Positions 53,893 through 62,922 of a stretch of DNA of 63,007 bases are shown here, in pieces. Position 1 is the first letter of the stretch. Every line of letters begins with the position of its first letter. Source of the DNA: Gammaproteobacteria bacterium (GTDB taxonomy: Bacteria > Pseudomonadota > Gammaproteobacteria > Ga0077536); assembly GCA_020849475.1 (NCBI GenBank), contig JADLGE010000029.1, positions 1 through 63,007 of the forward strand, written 5' to 3'. The position numbers and the translations under genes are program-made. The notes under the pieces were generated by a model. It ran no database searches. It worked only from the letters and a program-made list of their open reading frames with translations, and was not told where the DNA came from.

Positions 53893-54756
53893 TCAAATAA
53901 GTTCAACAGCATCGCCGACGGCGATTTCACCGGCTGCCGCAACGTTGCAATAGACGCCGCAGTTCTGGCCAGACTCCCGGACTATCGTTCGCAACACGCT
54001 GGTATCCCTGGGAAGATCGCCAGTCGCATGGGTGGTCATTGAACAACGAACGCTTGGAATCACGATATCTATCGCCGCAGTGCCGATACGGGCGGTCCTT
54101 CCGCACCAGTCAAATTCGGCGAAGCCCGTTACGTCGCCAGTATCGATAACAAGATTGGGGCGGAATCGCGCGGCTTCGAAACGCGCGGTGCGATTTCGTC
54201 GCCCGAGTTCCTCCATCATGGCCGTGGTGACGATGGTAAGCGGAAAGGCGTCGAAGTAAGTGCCTAGCGGCGAGGTGTATTCAAGGAGTTCCTGTAGCAG
54301 TGGTGCGGGAACATTCGAGAGATCAGGCTGCGACTCGCCTTCTACCCGTCCAAACGCGAACCGGAACTCTTCTTCAATCTTCACCTGCGGCCCCCGCCGG
54401 TAGTGATCGAGACGAGATTTCGGCTGACGCGGCCAGAGCGTCAGAGTGCGGCCTAGAAACTTGGAAATCCTGTCCGCCGCGGAGGGATCGGAAGTCAAGA
54501 CACGCTCACCCGAGGGCAAACTCATCTCGGCCGCCGGGATGAACCCGGCGCGAGGTTCTTCAACATATCGAGCCTGGCATTGCATAAGCTGCGGCAGCCG
54601 CTTGGCACCGCGAATTTCACCCGCTTCTTCGTCCCGGCAAGCCCAGCCTCTATCGCCTGCGAGTCCCAATTCACCGAACACTCCTCGGGTAATGAGTTCG
54701 CCAGCCATCGACTTGACAGGGTATCTCCAGATGGCTTTTACCGTTCCAATACGCAT
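53893..54756 (-). CDS. MOSC-domain protein
   Basis: A 287-aa protein with a MOSC N-terminal beta-barrel (MRIGTVKAIWRYPVKSM) and the catalytic MOSC domain carrying the invariant Cys in IPSVRCSMTTHA. RPNLVIDTGDVTGFAEFDW is typical. Members act in molybdenum-cofactor sulfur transfer or N-hydroxylated base detoxification (YcbX/YiiM-like). ATG 54756 gives the canonical N-terminus. Confidence 0.9.
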   Translation of the reverse strand: MRIGTVKAIWRYPVKSMAGELITRGVFGELGLAGDRGWACRDEEAGEIRGAKRLPQLMQCQARYVEEPRAGFIPAAEMSLPSGERVLTSDPSAADRISKFLGRTLTLWPRQPKSRLDHYRRGPQVKIEEEFRFAFGRVEGESQPDLSNVPAPLLQELLEYTSPLGTYFDAFPLTIVTTAMMEELGRRNRTARFEAARFRPNLVIDTGDVTGFAEFDWCGRTARIGTAAIDIVIPSVRCSMTTHATGDLPRDTSVLRTIVRESGQNCGVYCNVAAAGEIAVGDAVELI

Positions 54757-54802
54757 GTGGCCTCCTCCTGGTTTGATAGACGACTGCCGAAGCCCCGCGA
54801 CT

Positions 54803-54892
54803 AGAAGCGGTCTCAAAATTAAGCGAGCGCAGTCAGTTCGGGCGCCGCCGGAGCGGAGAAACGGCAAGCGCAGCAATTTTGAGACTGCTTCT
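54803..54892. repeat. Dispersed palindromic repeat, copy C (composite)
   Basis: A 90-bp element with 18-bp terminal arms beginning AGAAGCGGTCTCAAAATT and mirrored with one mismatch, around a centre containing GCGAGCGCAG and GCAAGCGCAG. It is the longest of the three copies in the window and lies between the MOSC and SnoaL-like genes. Confidence 0.8.
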
Positions 54893-54917
54893 AATAAAAA
54901 CGAGGTGTCTCGCCCCT

Positions 54918-55316
54918 TTAGCCGCGACCGAACACCTTGGTAACGAGCTCGCTGTCGAGGTATTCGCGAACGTGCTGAATCTTGCCCGCCTTTACATCAA
55001 AGGCCAGGCAATAGTCGTTGTTGTAGTCGAGACCCGCCTTGGAGCGCGCCTGCCCCTTGCCCTCTACGATGACGCGCCCGCCGTCGGCAACAATTGAATG
55101 CACATGGAGTTTGATTCCGTCTTCGAGCACATCGCCGATCACGGCAAACAATCCATTCATCAACTCGTCTTTGCCTTTGAAGGTGCCGGCAAAGCGATGG
55201 CTACCGAAAAAAGTCCAGGTGACGTCGTCGGCCAAGGATCTCAACAACTTTTCACCATCGCTGTTTGCGATGGCATCAATCAGCTCTTCGACAACTTCTG
55301 TACTGGAACGGGTCAT
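54918..55316 (-). CDS. SnoaL-like (NTF2-fold) protein
   Basis: A 132-aa NTF2-superfamily protein: VVEELIDAIANSDGEKLL, then a strand region (VTWTFFGSHRFAGTFKGKDE) and a C-terminal sheet (RVIVEGKGQARSKAG, DYCLAFDVKAGKIQHVREYL). Such proteins are small isomerases, hydrolases or ligand binders. ATG 55316 is chosen because upstream residues lack the fold. Function unassigned. Confidence 0.82.
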   Translation of the reverse strand: MTRSSTEVVEELIDAIANSDGEKLLRSLADDVTWTFFGSHRFAGTFKGKDELMNGLFAVIGDVLEDGIKLHVHSIVADGGRVIVEGKGQARSKAGLDYNNDYCLAFDVKAGKIQHVREYLDSELVTKVFGRG

Positions 55317-55580
55317 GGGATTCTCTCTTGAAGTTAACGTTTGGGATCTGAGTCTCTCGACTGACGACGGCATGGGCTGTGGTTTGATGACGAGGATAGC
55401 AGGCAGATTAGCGCATCGCATTCGTCAATCACCCCTGCCCTTCCACGAGTTTCGTACACGAGCACCGGCGCTTTCACCGCGCAATTATTGGCCCAATGTT
55501 CACTGAAGTTGTCCCGCCCTGCTCTGTTCCACTTCTGATCGGGCACCTACGATGTATTTCCATTTTGAGAAGGTATCGCC

Positions 55581-56351
55581 ATGAACATCCGCCAGATCAG
55601 AAACGCCACGCTTGTCATCGACTACGGCGGCAAGCGTTTCCTCACTGACCCCTGGTTTGGTCCCAAGGGCGATTTCCCTGGCTTTGATGGCACGCCCAAT
55701 AGTCACCTGCGCAATCCCACCGTCGATTTGCCGGTGCCCATCGACGAACTTCTGGGCGTGGATGCGGTAATCCTGACCCACGTTCATCCTGATCATTGGG
55801 ACGACCATGCCGCTCGCGCCCTGCCCAAGGACATCCCGTTCTTTGTGCAACATGCCGGTGACCGCGAAATCATCAGAGCTGCGGGCTTTACCGACGTACG
55901 CGTGCTCACCGGTAATCCGGTGTTTGATGGCGTGAAAATCATCAAGACGCCGGGACAACACGGCTCCGACGAATGCGTCACCGCCATCTACGATCTGCTC
56001 GGCGAAGTGTGCGGACTGGTACTCAGGCACCCTTCCGAACCCACCCTTTACCTCGCAGGCGATACGGTATTCAACGACTATGTCGAAGCCAACCTTCGCA
56101 GCTTCTCGCCTGATGTCATCGTGCTCAACTGCTGCGATGCCCAGGTGACAGGGCTTGGCTCGATCATCATGAACAAGGAAGACGTGCGCGAAGTCTATCG
56201 GCTCGCGCCCCATGCCCGCATCGTCGCCAGCCATATGGAGGCCGTGAACCACGCCACGCTCACCCGCGCAGCCCTGCGCGGCTTCCTGACCGAGCATGGG
56301 ATGACTGATCGTGTGCTGGTGCCTGAAGACGGCGAGACCTGCGTGCTGTAA
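55581..56351 (+). CDS. MBL-fold metallohydrolase
   Basis: A 256-aa metallo-beta-lactamase-fold protein resembling UlaG-type hydrolases: IRNATLVIDYGGKRFLTDPW at the N-terminus, the metal motif THVHPDHWDDH, TPGQHGS, LAGDTVF and a C-terminal SHMEAVNH. Start ATG 55581 with AGAAGG upstream. It is followed 39 bp later by a second SnoaL-like gene, probably cotranscribed. Substrate unknown. Confidence 0.9.
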   Translation: MNIRQIRNATLVIDYGGKRFLTDPWFGPKGDFPGFDGTPNSHLRNPTVDLPVPIDELLGVDAVILTHVHPDHWDDHAARALPKDIPFFVQHAGDREIIRAAGFTDVRVLTGNPVFDGVKIIKTPGQHGSDECVTAIYDLLGEVCGLVLRHPSEPTLYLAGDTVFNDYVEANLRSFSPDVIVLNCCDAQVTGLGSIIMNKEDVREVYRLAPHARIVASHMEAVNHATLTRAALRGFLTEHGMTDRVLVPEDGETCVL

Positions 56352-56390
56352 ACACCGGACGAAACGACGACCTCGGCCCCATCGGAGCAA

Positions 56391-56804
56391 ATGAAAATGT
56401 CACTCGAAGCCAACAAGCAACTCGTACGACGGTTCTACGCCGCGATTGAAAAAGGAGATTTCGACGCACTGCACGACATGGTGCATGAGGACTTCGTGTT
56501 CTACAGCCAGATTGATACGCCAAAGCCTGGTGTTCAGGGGCTGATGGAATCCGAGAAGCCAAGTTTCGATGCCTTTGAAAGCTTCATCTTCCCCATCGAC
56601 ATGCTGGTGGCGGAAGGCGACAAGGTCGCGGCCTACATGCGCTTCGAGGGCACGGGGTACCGAACAGCGAGTTTCGGCGTAGAGCCTCGCGGCCAGAACG
56701 TGCGCATTTCGTTGATGATGCTGCTGACCTTCAAGGACGGAAAAATCATCGAGAAGCGCGCGCACTTCGACACCGGGGATGTCATGCGACAGCTTGCTGC
56801 CTGA
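56391..56804 (+). CDS. SnoaL-like polyketide cyclase-family protein
   Basis: A 137-aa NTF2-fold protein. LVRRFYAAIEKGDFDALHDM is the family N-terminal helix pair, followed by the strand block AAYMRFEGTGYRTASFG and a C-terminal LTFKDGKIIEKRAHFDTGD. It is in an apparent operon with the MBL-fold gene. The family includes isomerases and small-molecule hydrolases; the role here is unknown. ATG 56397 is an alternative start. Confidence 0.85.
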   Translation: MKMSLEANKQLVRRFYAAIEKGDFDALHDMVHEDFVFYSQIDTPKPGVQGLMESEKPSFDAFESFIFPIDMLVAEGDKVAAYMRFEGTGYRTASFGVEPRGQNVRISLMMLLTFKDGKIIEKRAHFDTGDVMRQLAA

Positions 56805-56823
56805 GTTTCGTGGCCGGGCCGAA

Positions 56824-57873
56824 TTAATGGGAGCCGTGAGGCGCTTGGCGGTGTAAACCGGCATGCGCTTCGCGCTTGATTGAAGCAGGGCGGGACGGCG
56901 TCGGCGCCGTTTCCGGCGCCCCGAATCGTTTGCGCCAGACGCTGGGTGTGACGCCTAAGGCCGCACGAAAGTGCATACGCATGGCCGCGACTGAGCTGAA
57001 GCCCGCCGTATCTGCGATGACCTCGATCGATTCATCGGACGATTCCAGCAAGCGCTGGCCGAAGAGCAGGCGCTCTTTCAACAGCCAGGCCGCCGGGCTT
57101 GTACCCGTCACCGCCTTGAAGTGTCGCGTGAAGCTGCGACGACTCATGCGCGCCTCGTCGGCGAGCGTGTCCACGCTATGCGGCTCCTTCAAACGCGTGC
57201 GCACGGAGTTCATCAATGCGGTGAGCCGGCAGTCGCCCGATGCTTGAGGCAAGGGTTGTTCGATGAATTGCGCCTGGCCGCCGTCGCGATGCGGGGCAAA
57301 AACCAGCCGTCGCGCGGTTTTATTGGCCTCAGTGGCGCCTAATCGCGTGCGCAGCATGTGCAGGCAGACGTCCAGGCTGGCAGCAGTGCCCGCCGACGTG
57401 AGCACATTGTTGTGCTCGACGTAGAGCACATCGGGCTCGAGATCCATGGTCGGAAAACGTGCGGCGATACGATCTGCAAACTCCCAGTGGGTTGTGGCAC
57501 GCCCACCATCCAGTAAGCCTGCCGCGGCAAGAACGTAGGTGCCAAGGCACAGGCCGACTATCTGGGCGCCGCGCTCGTGGGCACGCCGCAACGCCGACAG
57601 GAGCCGCTCGGGTGGCTCATCGAGCTCATCCCGCCATCCCGGCATGACCACCACATCGGCCTTATCGATGGCACTCAAGGGCGCGAGGTTGGTGAGGCCA
57701 AATCCGGACGAAGTCATGATCCGCCCCGGCTCGCCAGCACAGACAGTCACCTGGAAGCGCGCGGGGTCCTGGGTGGTCGCAGCGAAGACGATGCACGGCA
57801 CCGAGAGATGGAATGGAATGACTTGCTGGAAGGCCACGACGACAATGGAGCATGGCGGGCGTTTTGAAATCAT
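56824..57873 (-). CDS. GlxA-family AraC regulator with DJ-1/PfpI domain
   Basis: A 349-aa transcription factor. The N-terminal DJ-1/PfpI-like domain has the cysteine loop IVGLCLGTYVLAAAG. The C-terminal AraC domain has two helix-turn-helices (TLADEARMSRRSFTRHF and VIADTAGFSSVAAMRMHF). ATG 57873 is chosen to begin the PfpI domain. It converges with the MBL-SnoaL operon and may regulate it. Effector unknown. Confidence 0.9.
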   Translation of the reverse strand: MISKRPPCSIVVVAFQQVIPFHLSVPCIVFAATTQDPARFQVTVCAGEPGRIMTSSGFGLTNLAPLSAIDKADVVVMPGWRDELDEPPERLLSALRRAHERGAQIVGLCLGTYVLAAAGLLDGGRATTHWEFADRIAARFPTMDLEPDVLYVEHNNVLTSAGTAASLDVCLHMLRTRLGATEANKTARRLVFAPHRDGGQAQFIEQPLPQASGDCRLTALMNSVRTRLKEPHSVDTLADEARMSRRSFTRHFKAVTGTSPAAWLLKERLLFGQRLLESSDESIEVIADTAGFSSVAAMRMHFRAALGVTPSVWRKRFGAPETAPTPSRPASIKREAHAGLHRQAPHGSH

Positions 57874-58285
57874 GAACGGACAGGCCACGGAACCCAATGT
57901 GGCCCAAGGTTATCGCCAAATTTTAATCGGGCCAACGGCGAGAGCATGGTCGGGCGAGCATTGGTCGGCGTCCACAGTAAATTGGCCCAATGGTTACGAG
58001 GTATGGCCTGATTACTACGTGGGCGTTGGAACGGATGTGGATTCACGCCTGGCGCACCGAAGCGCGCCCACATGGGTTTCCCTGAGCCGCCTGGCGTGGG
58101 GGAGCATTGGTCAAGTCATGAATCAAGCGGCTCCCCGCTTGCTCGAGCACTCGCCCAGCGCCGCTCATGAACCGGTCGCGGCAAACATCAAGTCTGCCAC
58201 GAACCGCCGAAACGACTGGTTCTCGACGAACTGCTCGGCGACCCACCACGAGCCCGCCGCAGCGGGCTCGAATTCCCACAATGAA
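57874..58285. other. Intergenic region with hairpin
   Basis: 412 bp between the GlxA-type regulator start and the radical-SAM stop. I see no convincing gene. It contains the regulator promoter and the hairpin at 58249-58270. Confidence 0.5.
58249..58270 (-). terminator. Hairpin downstream of the radical-SAM gene
   Basis: Perfect 9-bp arms CGAGCCCGC / GCGGGCTCG with a 4-nt loop, starting 16 bp after the radical-SAM stop on the minus strand. There is no T-tract, so termination is possible but not certain. Confidence 0.5.
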
Positions 58286-59839
58286 TTACAGCGACGCCAC
58301 CGCCAACGAGCTGTCGTTGGTTTCCACGCGTTGACGAATCTTGTATTCAACGTAGTCGCGGCGATTGACCGTCAACCAGGCGACCTGCCGCACGCGCTCC
58401 AGCGATTCGGCGGGCATGGCCAGACCGCGCAGTATCGATTTGGTCCAACGCATGGTGTCGGGATCGAACTCGGCGTCGAGCTGACCATTCGCTATCACCA
58501 TGTCGTACAGGCGCGAACCGGGAAACGGCACGACGCTGAAGAACAGGGCGTGATTCAAGCCCTCTTCGATATGGCGTTTGGCCATGAGAATGGTTTCCTG
58601 AATCTCCATCTCGGTTTCGTCAGGGTAACCAATCATGTAGTTGCCGGCCGCGCGGATGTTGTGCCGGGCCAGGGACTCGAGCAGCTGCTGGGTGTTGGTC
58701 AGGCGCACCTGCCACTTTGAAGTGGAGTATTTGTCGAGCAGGCGCTGGCTCGAAGACTCGAACGGCAAGGTCAGGAAGCTGAAACCGGCGTCGGCAAGCA
58801 CGCCGATGAATTCGTCATCGGCGCCGAGCTTGCCGCCGAAATTCTTCTGCATGTGCGCGATGTTGATGCCGTTGACGTCCAGCAGCTTCATGCCCATGGA
58901 CTTGACCAGCTCGAACAGCTTGTAGGCGCGATGCTTCTTGGCGAACAGGCTGTCGTCTTCAAAGAACACATACTCGACGCCGAGGTTCTTCAGGTACTCG
59001 AGTTCCTGGATGACGCGGTCTATCGATTTGAGACGGTACTTGCCGATGTTGCCGGACACACCGTGCTCGTCTTCCTTGGAGATGTGGCAGTACAGGCACT
59101 GGTACGGACATCCACGCGAGGTCTGCAGCGACGCATATTGAATGCGCTCGCCCTCGGGGAACTGGCCGCCGTGCGGGCGGGAGATGTCCCAGTACTTCTT
59201 CATCGGCAACATGTCCCAGGCCGGCATTGGCAATTCGTCGAGATTCATCACCGGCGGTGCACTGGGGTTGACGACTTCGTTGCCCTGCTCGTCGAGAAAG
59301 GCGATGCCGGGGGTCTGAGTCAGTGCGCGTTTGCCGCGTACGGCGTCGGCGATTTCGAGAATGGTGCGTTCCGCCTCCGTCAGCGAAATGATGTCGGCGC
59401 CATTGCGATAGAACAGGGCGCGCAAGCTGCGCGCGTTGACACCGCCGGCGATCACGAGCTTGCCAGGGTCGACCTGTTTGGCCAGTCGAATCACTTCGAG
59501 CACCATGGTCGTCTGCGGGCAGAAGATCGACGACACACCGATGACGTCGTATTGGGCAATCTTCGCCGCTATCGCGTCGGGGGACATGCCGACCCGGTAG
59601 AGGCCGCTGGGCAGCAGCGTGGAACGGAAGAAGGTGTCCTTGAGATCATCGTTCTCACCGCCCACTGAGCAATCGAGCACTTCGACTTCGAAGCCGGCCG
59701 CGCGCAGCGACCCGGCGACATACGCCAGGCTCAGCGAACCGTCGGGCTTGGCGATTTCGTTCTCGCCAAACTGCAGCGGCGAATAGAGCAGGAGGAAACG
59801 CGGATTCGCGTGGCGGATGGCATCGAGTCGGTGTGACAT
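58286..59839 (-). CDS. B12-binding-like radical SAM protein (BchE-like)
   Basis: A 517-aa protein. The N-terminal Rossmann-like domain (residues about 15-165) has the position of a cobalamin-binding domain but lacks the DxHxxG histidine motif. The radical SAM core has the iron-sulfur Cys triad at 244, 248 and 251 in SRGCPYQCLYC. The C-terminal part (FLTLPFESSSQRLL, GNYMIGYPDET) fits the BchE/class-B layout. Substrate unknown. Divergent from the B12 mutase operon with a 393-bp shared upstream region, so a related role is possible. Confidence 0.88.
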   Translation of the reverse strand: MSHRLDAIRHANPRFLLLYSPLQFGENEIAKPDGSLSLAYVAGSLRAAGFEVEVLDCSVGGENDDLKDTFFRSTLLPSGLYRVGMSPDAIAAKIAQYDVIGVSSIFCPQTTMVLEVIRLAKQVDPGKLVIAGGVNARSLRALFYRNGADIISLTEAERTILEIADAVRGKRALTQTPGIAFLDEQGNEVVNPSAPPVMNLDELPMPAWDMLPMKKYWDISRPHGGQFPEGERIQYASLQTSRGCPYQCLYCHISKEDEHGVSGNIGKYRLKSIDRVIQELEYLKNLGVEYVFFEDDSLFAKKHRAYKLFELVKSMGMKLLDVNGINIAHMQKNFGGKLGADDEFIGVLADAGFSFLTLPFESSSQRLLDKYSTSKWQVRLTNTQQLLESLARHNIRAAGNYMIGYPDETEMEIQETILMAKRHIEEGLNHALFFSVVPFPGSRLYDMVIANGQLDAEFDPDTMRWTKSILRGLAMPAESLERVRQVAWLTVNRRDYVEYKIRQRVETNDSSLAVASL

Positions 59840-60232
59840 TGTGGCCCTTGCTAATGCGCTGAAAAACGGCGTAATCCCGCAACATGGCGCGGGTCAATAC
59901 GGAATAGGATGAGGCGGGAACGCGCGCGGCGGTCGCACGCTGCCCCGCGGATTGGCCGCGATGTCGCCAAGCCCCTTGCTTCATCCGGCTGCCGTTGCCG
60001 ACTCTAGCCAACTCGGCCGCGGATTTATAGTCGGCTGGCTCGCGCCGGCAGCTTCCCGTCTGCAAGGATGCGGAAGTACGTCACATTCCAATCTTAATTG
60101 AACATTGAACCCAATCCGCTGCTATCGGCCTGGGTTCAATGTCCATGCTGTCCGCACCGGGATGACCCAGATCAATCGAGCGCACGACCGCGCACCCTAG
60201 TCTCGATCACAGACTGGGTTGGAGAGGCGACC
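59840..60232. promoter_or_regulatory. Shared upstream region of radical-SAM and mutase operons
   Basis: 393 bp between divergent genes. It should hold promoters in both directions. I see no cobalamin riboswitch: no clear B12-box (GCCACTG) was found. An in-frame extension of the mutase to 60098 is open but lacks family similarity. Confidence 0.45.
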
Positions 60233-61861
60233 ATGGCAGCGCACGATCATCGGTCACACTGCACGATTTCGGGCATTCCACTCGCGGCATGCTACGGCGC
60301 GGACGACATTCCGCCGACCGCGCGTGCCGCGGTCGCCAGCAGCCCCGGCGCGGCGCCGTACCTGCGCGGTGCCTATCCCGCGATGTACCGCGAGCGCCCG
60401 TGGCGCATCTTCCAGCTGAGCGGTTTCGGCAACCCGGCCGACGAGAACCAGCGCATCCGCTTTCTGCTTGGCCAGGGCGAGCACGGCTTCATCATGGAGC
60501 ACGACCGCAACACGGCCGATCATCTCTACGATGTCGATCATCCGGAAGTGCTGGCGCGCCGCGAGGACGTCGGCCTGACGGGCGCGGTGATCATGGGCGT
60601 GCGCGACTATGAAACGGTGCTGGACGGCATCGCGCTCGACAAGACCTACGGCCACCCCGGCGGCGGCGTGGTTCAGCACGCGCCGTTCGCGCTGTCCTGC
60701 TACTGGACGGTGGCGAGGCGTCGCGGCATTCCGTTCGACCAGTTGTCCGGCACCGGCCAGAGCGACTACTTCTTGACTTACTTAGGCTGCATTCCCAAAC
60801 AACAGGTGCCGACCCGCGCCGGCCTGCGTCTGTGTTCCGACATCATCGAGTTCTGCGCCGAACACCTGCCGCGCTGGGTGCCGGTGTCCATCGCCGGCTA
60901 CAACGGCGCCGACACCGGGCTCAATGCCTGGCAGGAATTGGGCGCGACCTTCGCCAATGCCATCGAGTTTCTGGACGACGTGCGCGCGCGCGGACGCATT
61001 CCTCTCGAACAGGCCGCGCGCGGCGTCGGTGGCGTGAGTTTTCGCGTGGCGATGGACTTCTTCGAGGAAATCGCCAAGCTGCGCGTGGCGCGCAAGCTGT
61101 GGAGCTGCCTGCTGCGTGAGCGTTACGGCATCACCGACGAGCGCGCGGCGCGGCTGCGCATTCATGTCGTCACCGCCGGTTCGGCCATGACCTACCAGCA
61201 ACCACTGAACAATCTCGTGCGCGGCACCTTGATGGGTCTGGCGGCGGTGTTGGGCGGCGTGCAGTCGCTCGGCGTGTCGGGCTATGACGAAGCGCTATCT
61301 ATTCCCTCCGAGCACGCGCACCAGATGTCGCTGCGCATCCAGCAGGTGATGCAGCACGAAGCCAATCTCACCGCCGTCGCCGACCCGCTCGGCGGCTCTT
61401 ATTTCATCGAAAGCCTGGGCGCGGCGCTGGAAGAGAAAGCGCGCGGCTTCATTGCCGAGATTGAGGCCCAGGGCGGCTTCCTGGCCAGTCTCGACAGCGG
61501 CTGGCTGCACAAGCGCGCCGAACAAAACCAGCTCGCGCTGTTCGACGACATCGAAAGCGGCGCGCGCACCGTGGTCGGCGTGAATGACTTCAAGCACGAC
61601 CAAAGCCCGTTCGCCATCGACGGCTTTCGCGGCAGCAGCGACGCTTTCGAGCAGGCCAGCCGGCGTCTCGCCGAGCTGCGCCGCACGCGCCATCAGCGCG
61701 CCACCGACTGCGCCCTAAAGGCCTTGGCCAGCACCTGTCGGGGCGACGGCAATGTGATGCCGGCCATGATGGCCGCGGTCGATGCCGACGCCACCGTCGG
61801 CGAAATCGGCGCGGTGTTCCGCGACTGTTTCGGTGATTGGCACATCCCGATAGCGATGTGA
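60233..61861 (+). CDS. Methylmalonyl-CoA mutase-like large subunit, atypical active site
   Basis: A 542-aa acyl-CoA mutase-type protein starting MAAHDHRSHC with a GGAGAGG site. The TIM-barrel fold is recognisable by the linear motifs GAYPAMYRERPWRIFQLSGF, LSGTGQSDYF, DIIEFCAEHLPRW and ADPLGGSYFIESL. Several residues differ from methylmalonyl-CoA mutase: Leu62 stands where the substrate tyrosine of RQY is found, and Asn224 (GYNGADTG) where the catalytic His of GYH is found. The C-terminal B12 domain is absent here and encoded by the next gene. A related acyl-CoA is the likely substrate; identity unknown. Confidence 0.85.
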   Translation: MAAHDHRSHCTISGIPLAACYGADDIPPTARAAVASSPGAAPYLRGAYPAMYRERPWRIFQLSGFGNPADENQRIRFLLGQGEHGFIMEHDRNTADHLYDVDHPEVLARREDVGLTGAVIMGVRDYETVLDGIALDKTYGHPGGGVVQHAPFALSCYWTVARRRGIPFDQLSGTGQSDYFLTYLGCIPKQQVPTRAGLRLCSDIIEFCAEHLPRWVPVSIAGYNGADTGLNAWQELGATFANAIEFLDDVRARGRIPLEQAARGVGGVSFRVAMDFFEEIAKLRVARKLWSCLLRERYGITDERAARLRIHVVTAGSAMTYQQPLNNLVRGTLMGLAAVLGGVQSLGVSGYDEALSIPSEHAHQMSLRIQQVMQHEANLTAVADPLGGSYFIESLGAALEEKARGFIAEIEAQGGFLASLDSGWLHKRAEQNQLALFDDIESGARTVVGVNDFKHDQSPFAIDGFRGSSDAFEQASRRLAELRRTRHQRATDCALKALASTCRGDGNVMPAMMAAVDADATVGEIGAVFRDCFGDWHIPIAM

Positions 61862-61877
61862 AGACGGGAGACTGGAT

Positions 61878-62273
61878 ATGAGCAATGCCCCATCCCCGCG
61901 CGTGCTGCTGGCCAAGACCGGACTCGACGGCCATTGGCGTGGCGTCACCCTGGTCGCGCAGGCGCTGCGCGATGCCGGCTTCGAAGTGGTGCTGGCCGGC
62001 ATGGCCCGCGCCGAGCAGATAGCACGCATGGCGGCAGACGAAGACGTCGCCCTCATCGGTCTGAACATCGGCGGCCACATCGAAGTGGTGGAGCGCATTC
62101 TCGACGCGCTCGCGGCCGAGGTGCCGGACATCCCAGTCTTCGCCGGCGGCATCATTCCGCCGTGGATGGTCGAGCGCCTCGCCACGCGCGGCGTCGAAGC
62201 CTATCCGCCTGGTTCATCACTCGCCGACATCGTCACCGCCGCCACGCGGCTGACCGCGACGGCCGCGGCCTGA
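61878..62273 (+). CDS. B12-binding small subunit of acyl-CoA mutase
   Basis: A 131-aa cobalamin-binding domain. It carries the base-on motif KTGLDGHWRG with His19 as lower cobalt ligand, followed by LNIGGHIEVV and GGIIPPWMVER. It starts 17 bp after the large subunit with a GGGAG site. It supplies the AdoCbl part of a two-subunit mutase, as in Mut/Icm/Hcm small subunits. Confidence 0.92.
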   Translation: MSNAPSPRVLLAKTGLDGHWRGVTLVAQALRDAGFEVVLAGMARAEQIARMAADEDVALIGLNIGGHIEVVERILDALAAEVPDIPVFAGGIIPPWMVERLATRGVEAYPPGSSLADIVTAATRLTATAAA

Positions 62274-62296
62274 ACGCCCACCATGAGGACCTCCCC

Positions 62297-62707
62297 ATGC
62301 TCGAACGAATCAGTCACATCGGCGTACTGGTGCACGACCTCGAAGCCGCGGCGCGCTTCTGGTGTGAAACCTATGGTTTGAAGCGCTATCTCGACTACGT
62401 CGCCGAGTGCGAGGGCTTGAAGGCCTGCCTGCTGTCGCCCGGCGGCACGCGTGACGAGATGTCCATCGAAATCATCGAGCCGCTGGACAAGACCGACATG
62501 GGCAATGCCCTCGCCCGCCGCCTCGCCACCGAGGGCGAGGGCTTCTTTCATCTTGCCGTGATAGCCCGCGACGTCCCGTCCTCGGCCGCGGCCCTCGAAG
62601 CCGGTGGCCTCACGGTCATGCACCGACCGCCGGTGCCAGGCGTCACCGGCCAGCGCTGGGTGGTGCATCCGCGCTCCTCCAACGGCGTGCTGGTCGAGGG
62701 CGTATAG
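62297..62707 (+). CDS. VOC-fold protein, methylmalonyl-CoA epimerase-like
   Basis: A 136-aa vicinal-oxygen-chelate protein. Metal ligands are present as in methylmalonyl-CoA epimerases: His in ISHIGVLVHD, His in GFFHLAVIA and the terminal Glu in NGVLVEGV; IEIIEP carries a further Glu. ATG 62297, 23 bp after the small subunit. In this operon it may epimerise the mutase product or substrate. Confidence 0.85.
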   Translation: MLERISHIGVLVHDLEAAARFWCETYGLKRYLDYVAECEGLKACLLSPGGTRDEMSIEIIEPLDKTDMGNALARRLATEGEGFFHLAVIARDVPSSAAALEAGGLTVMHRPPVPGVTGQRWVVHPRSSNGVLVEGV

Positions 62708-62922
62708 GGCCTTGCTTGCCGGAGTTATCAACACTCGCGCGCTTGGAAGCAAGAGAGCGATACGGCGCATTCGCCAGGCATGCTGCGGCAGGCCGACGGC
62801 AGAGGTTAGACAGCCGCCATGGCCGTGGTGCATGCTCGCGGCAATTTGATCCTGTCTGTCACGCCGACCGACGTTCGACCGTTGCGGCGCGCCTCGTCCG
62901 CTCTTCCTTGGCAAGACCTTGA

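Noticed and set aside
60098..60232. N-terminal extension of the mutase large subunit
   Set aside because: The 45 extra residues are Cys/Pro-rich without family similarity, and a good ribosome site precedes ATG 60233.
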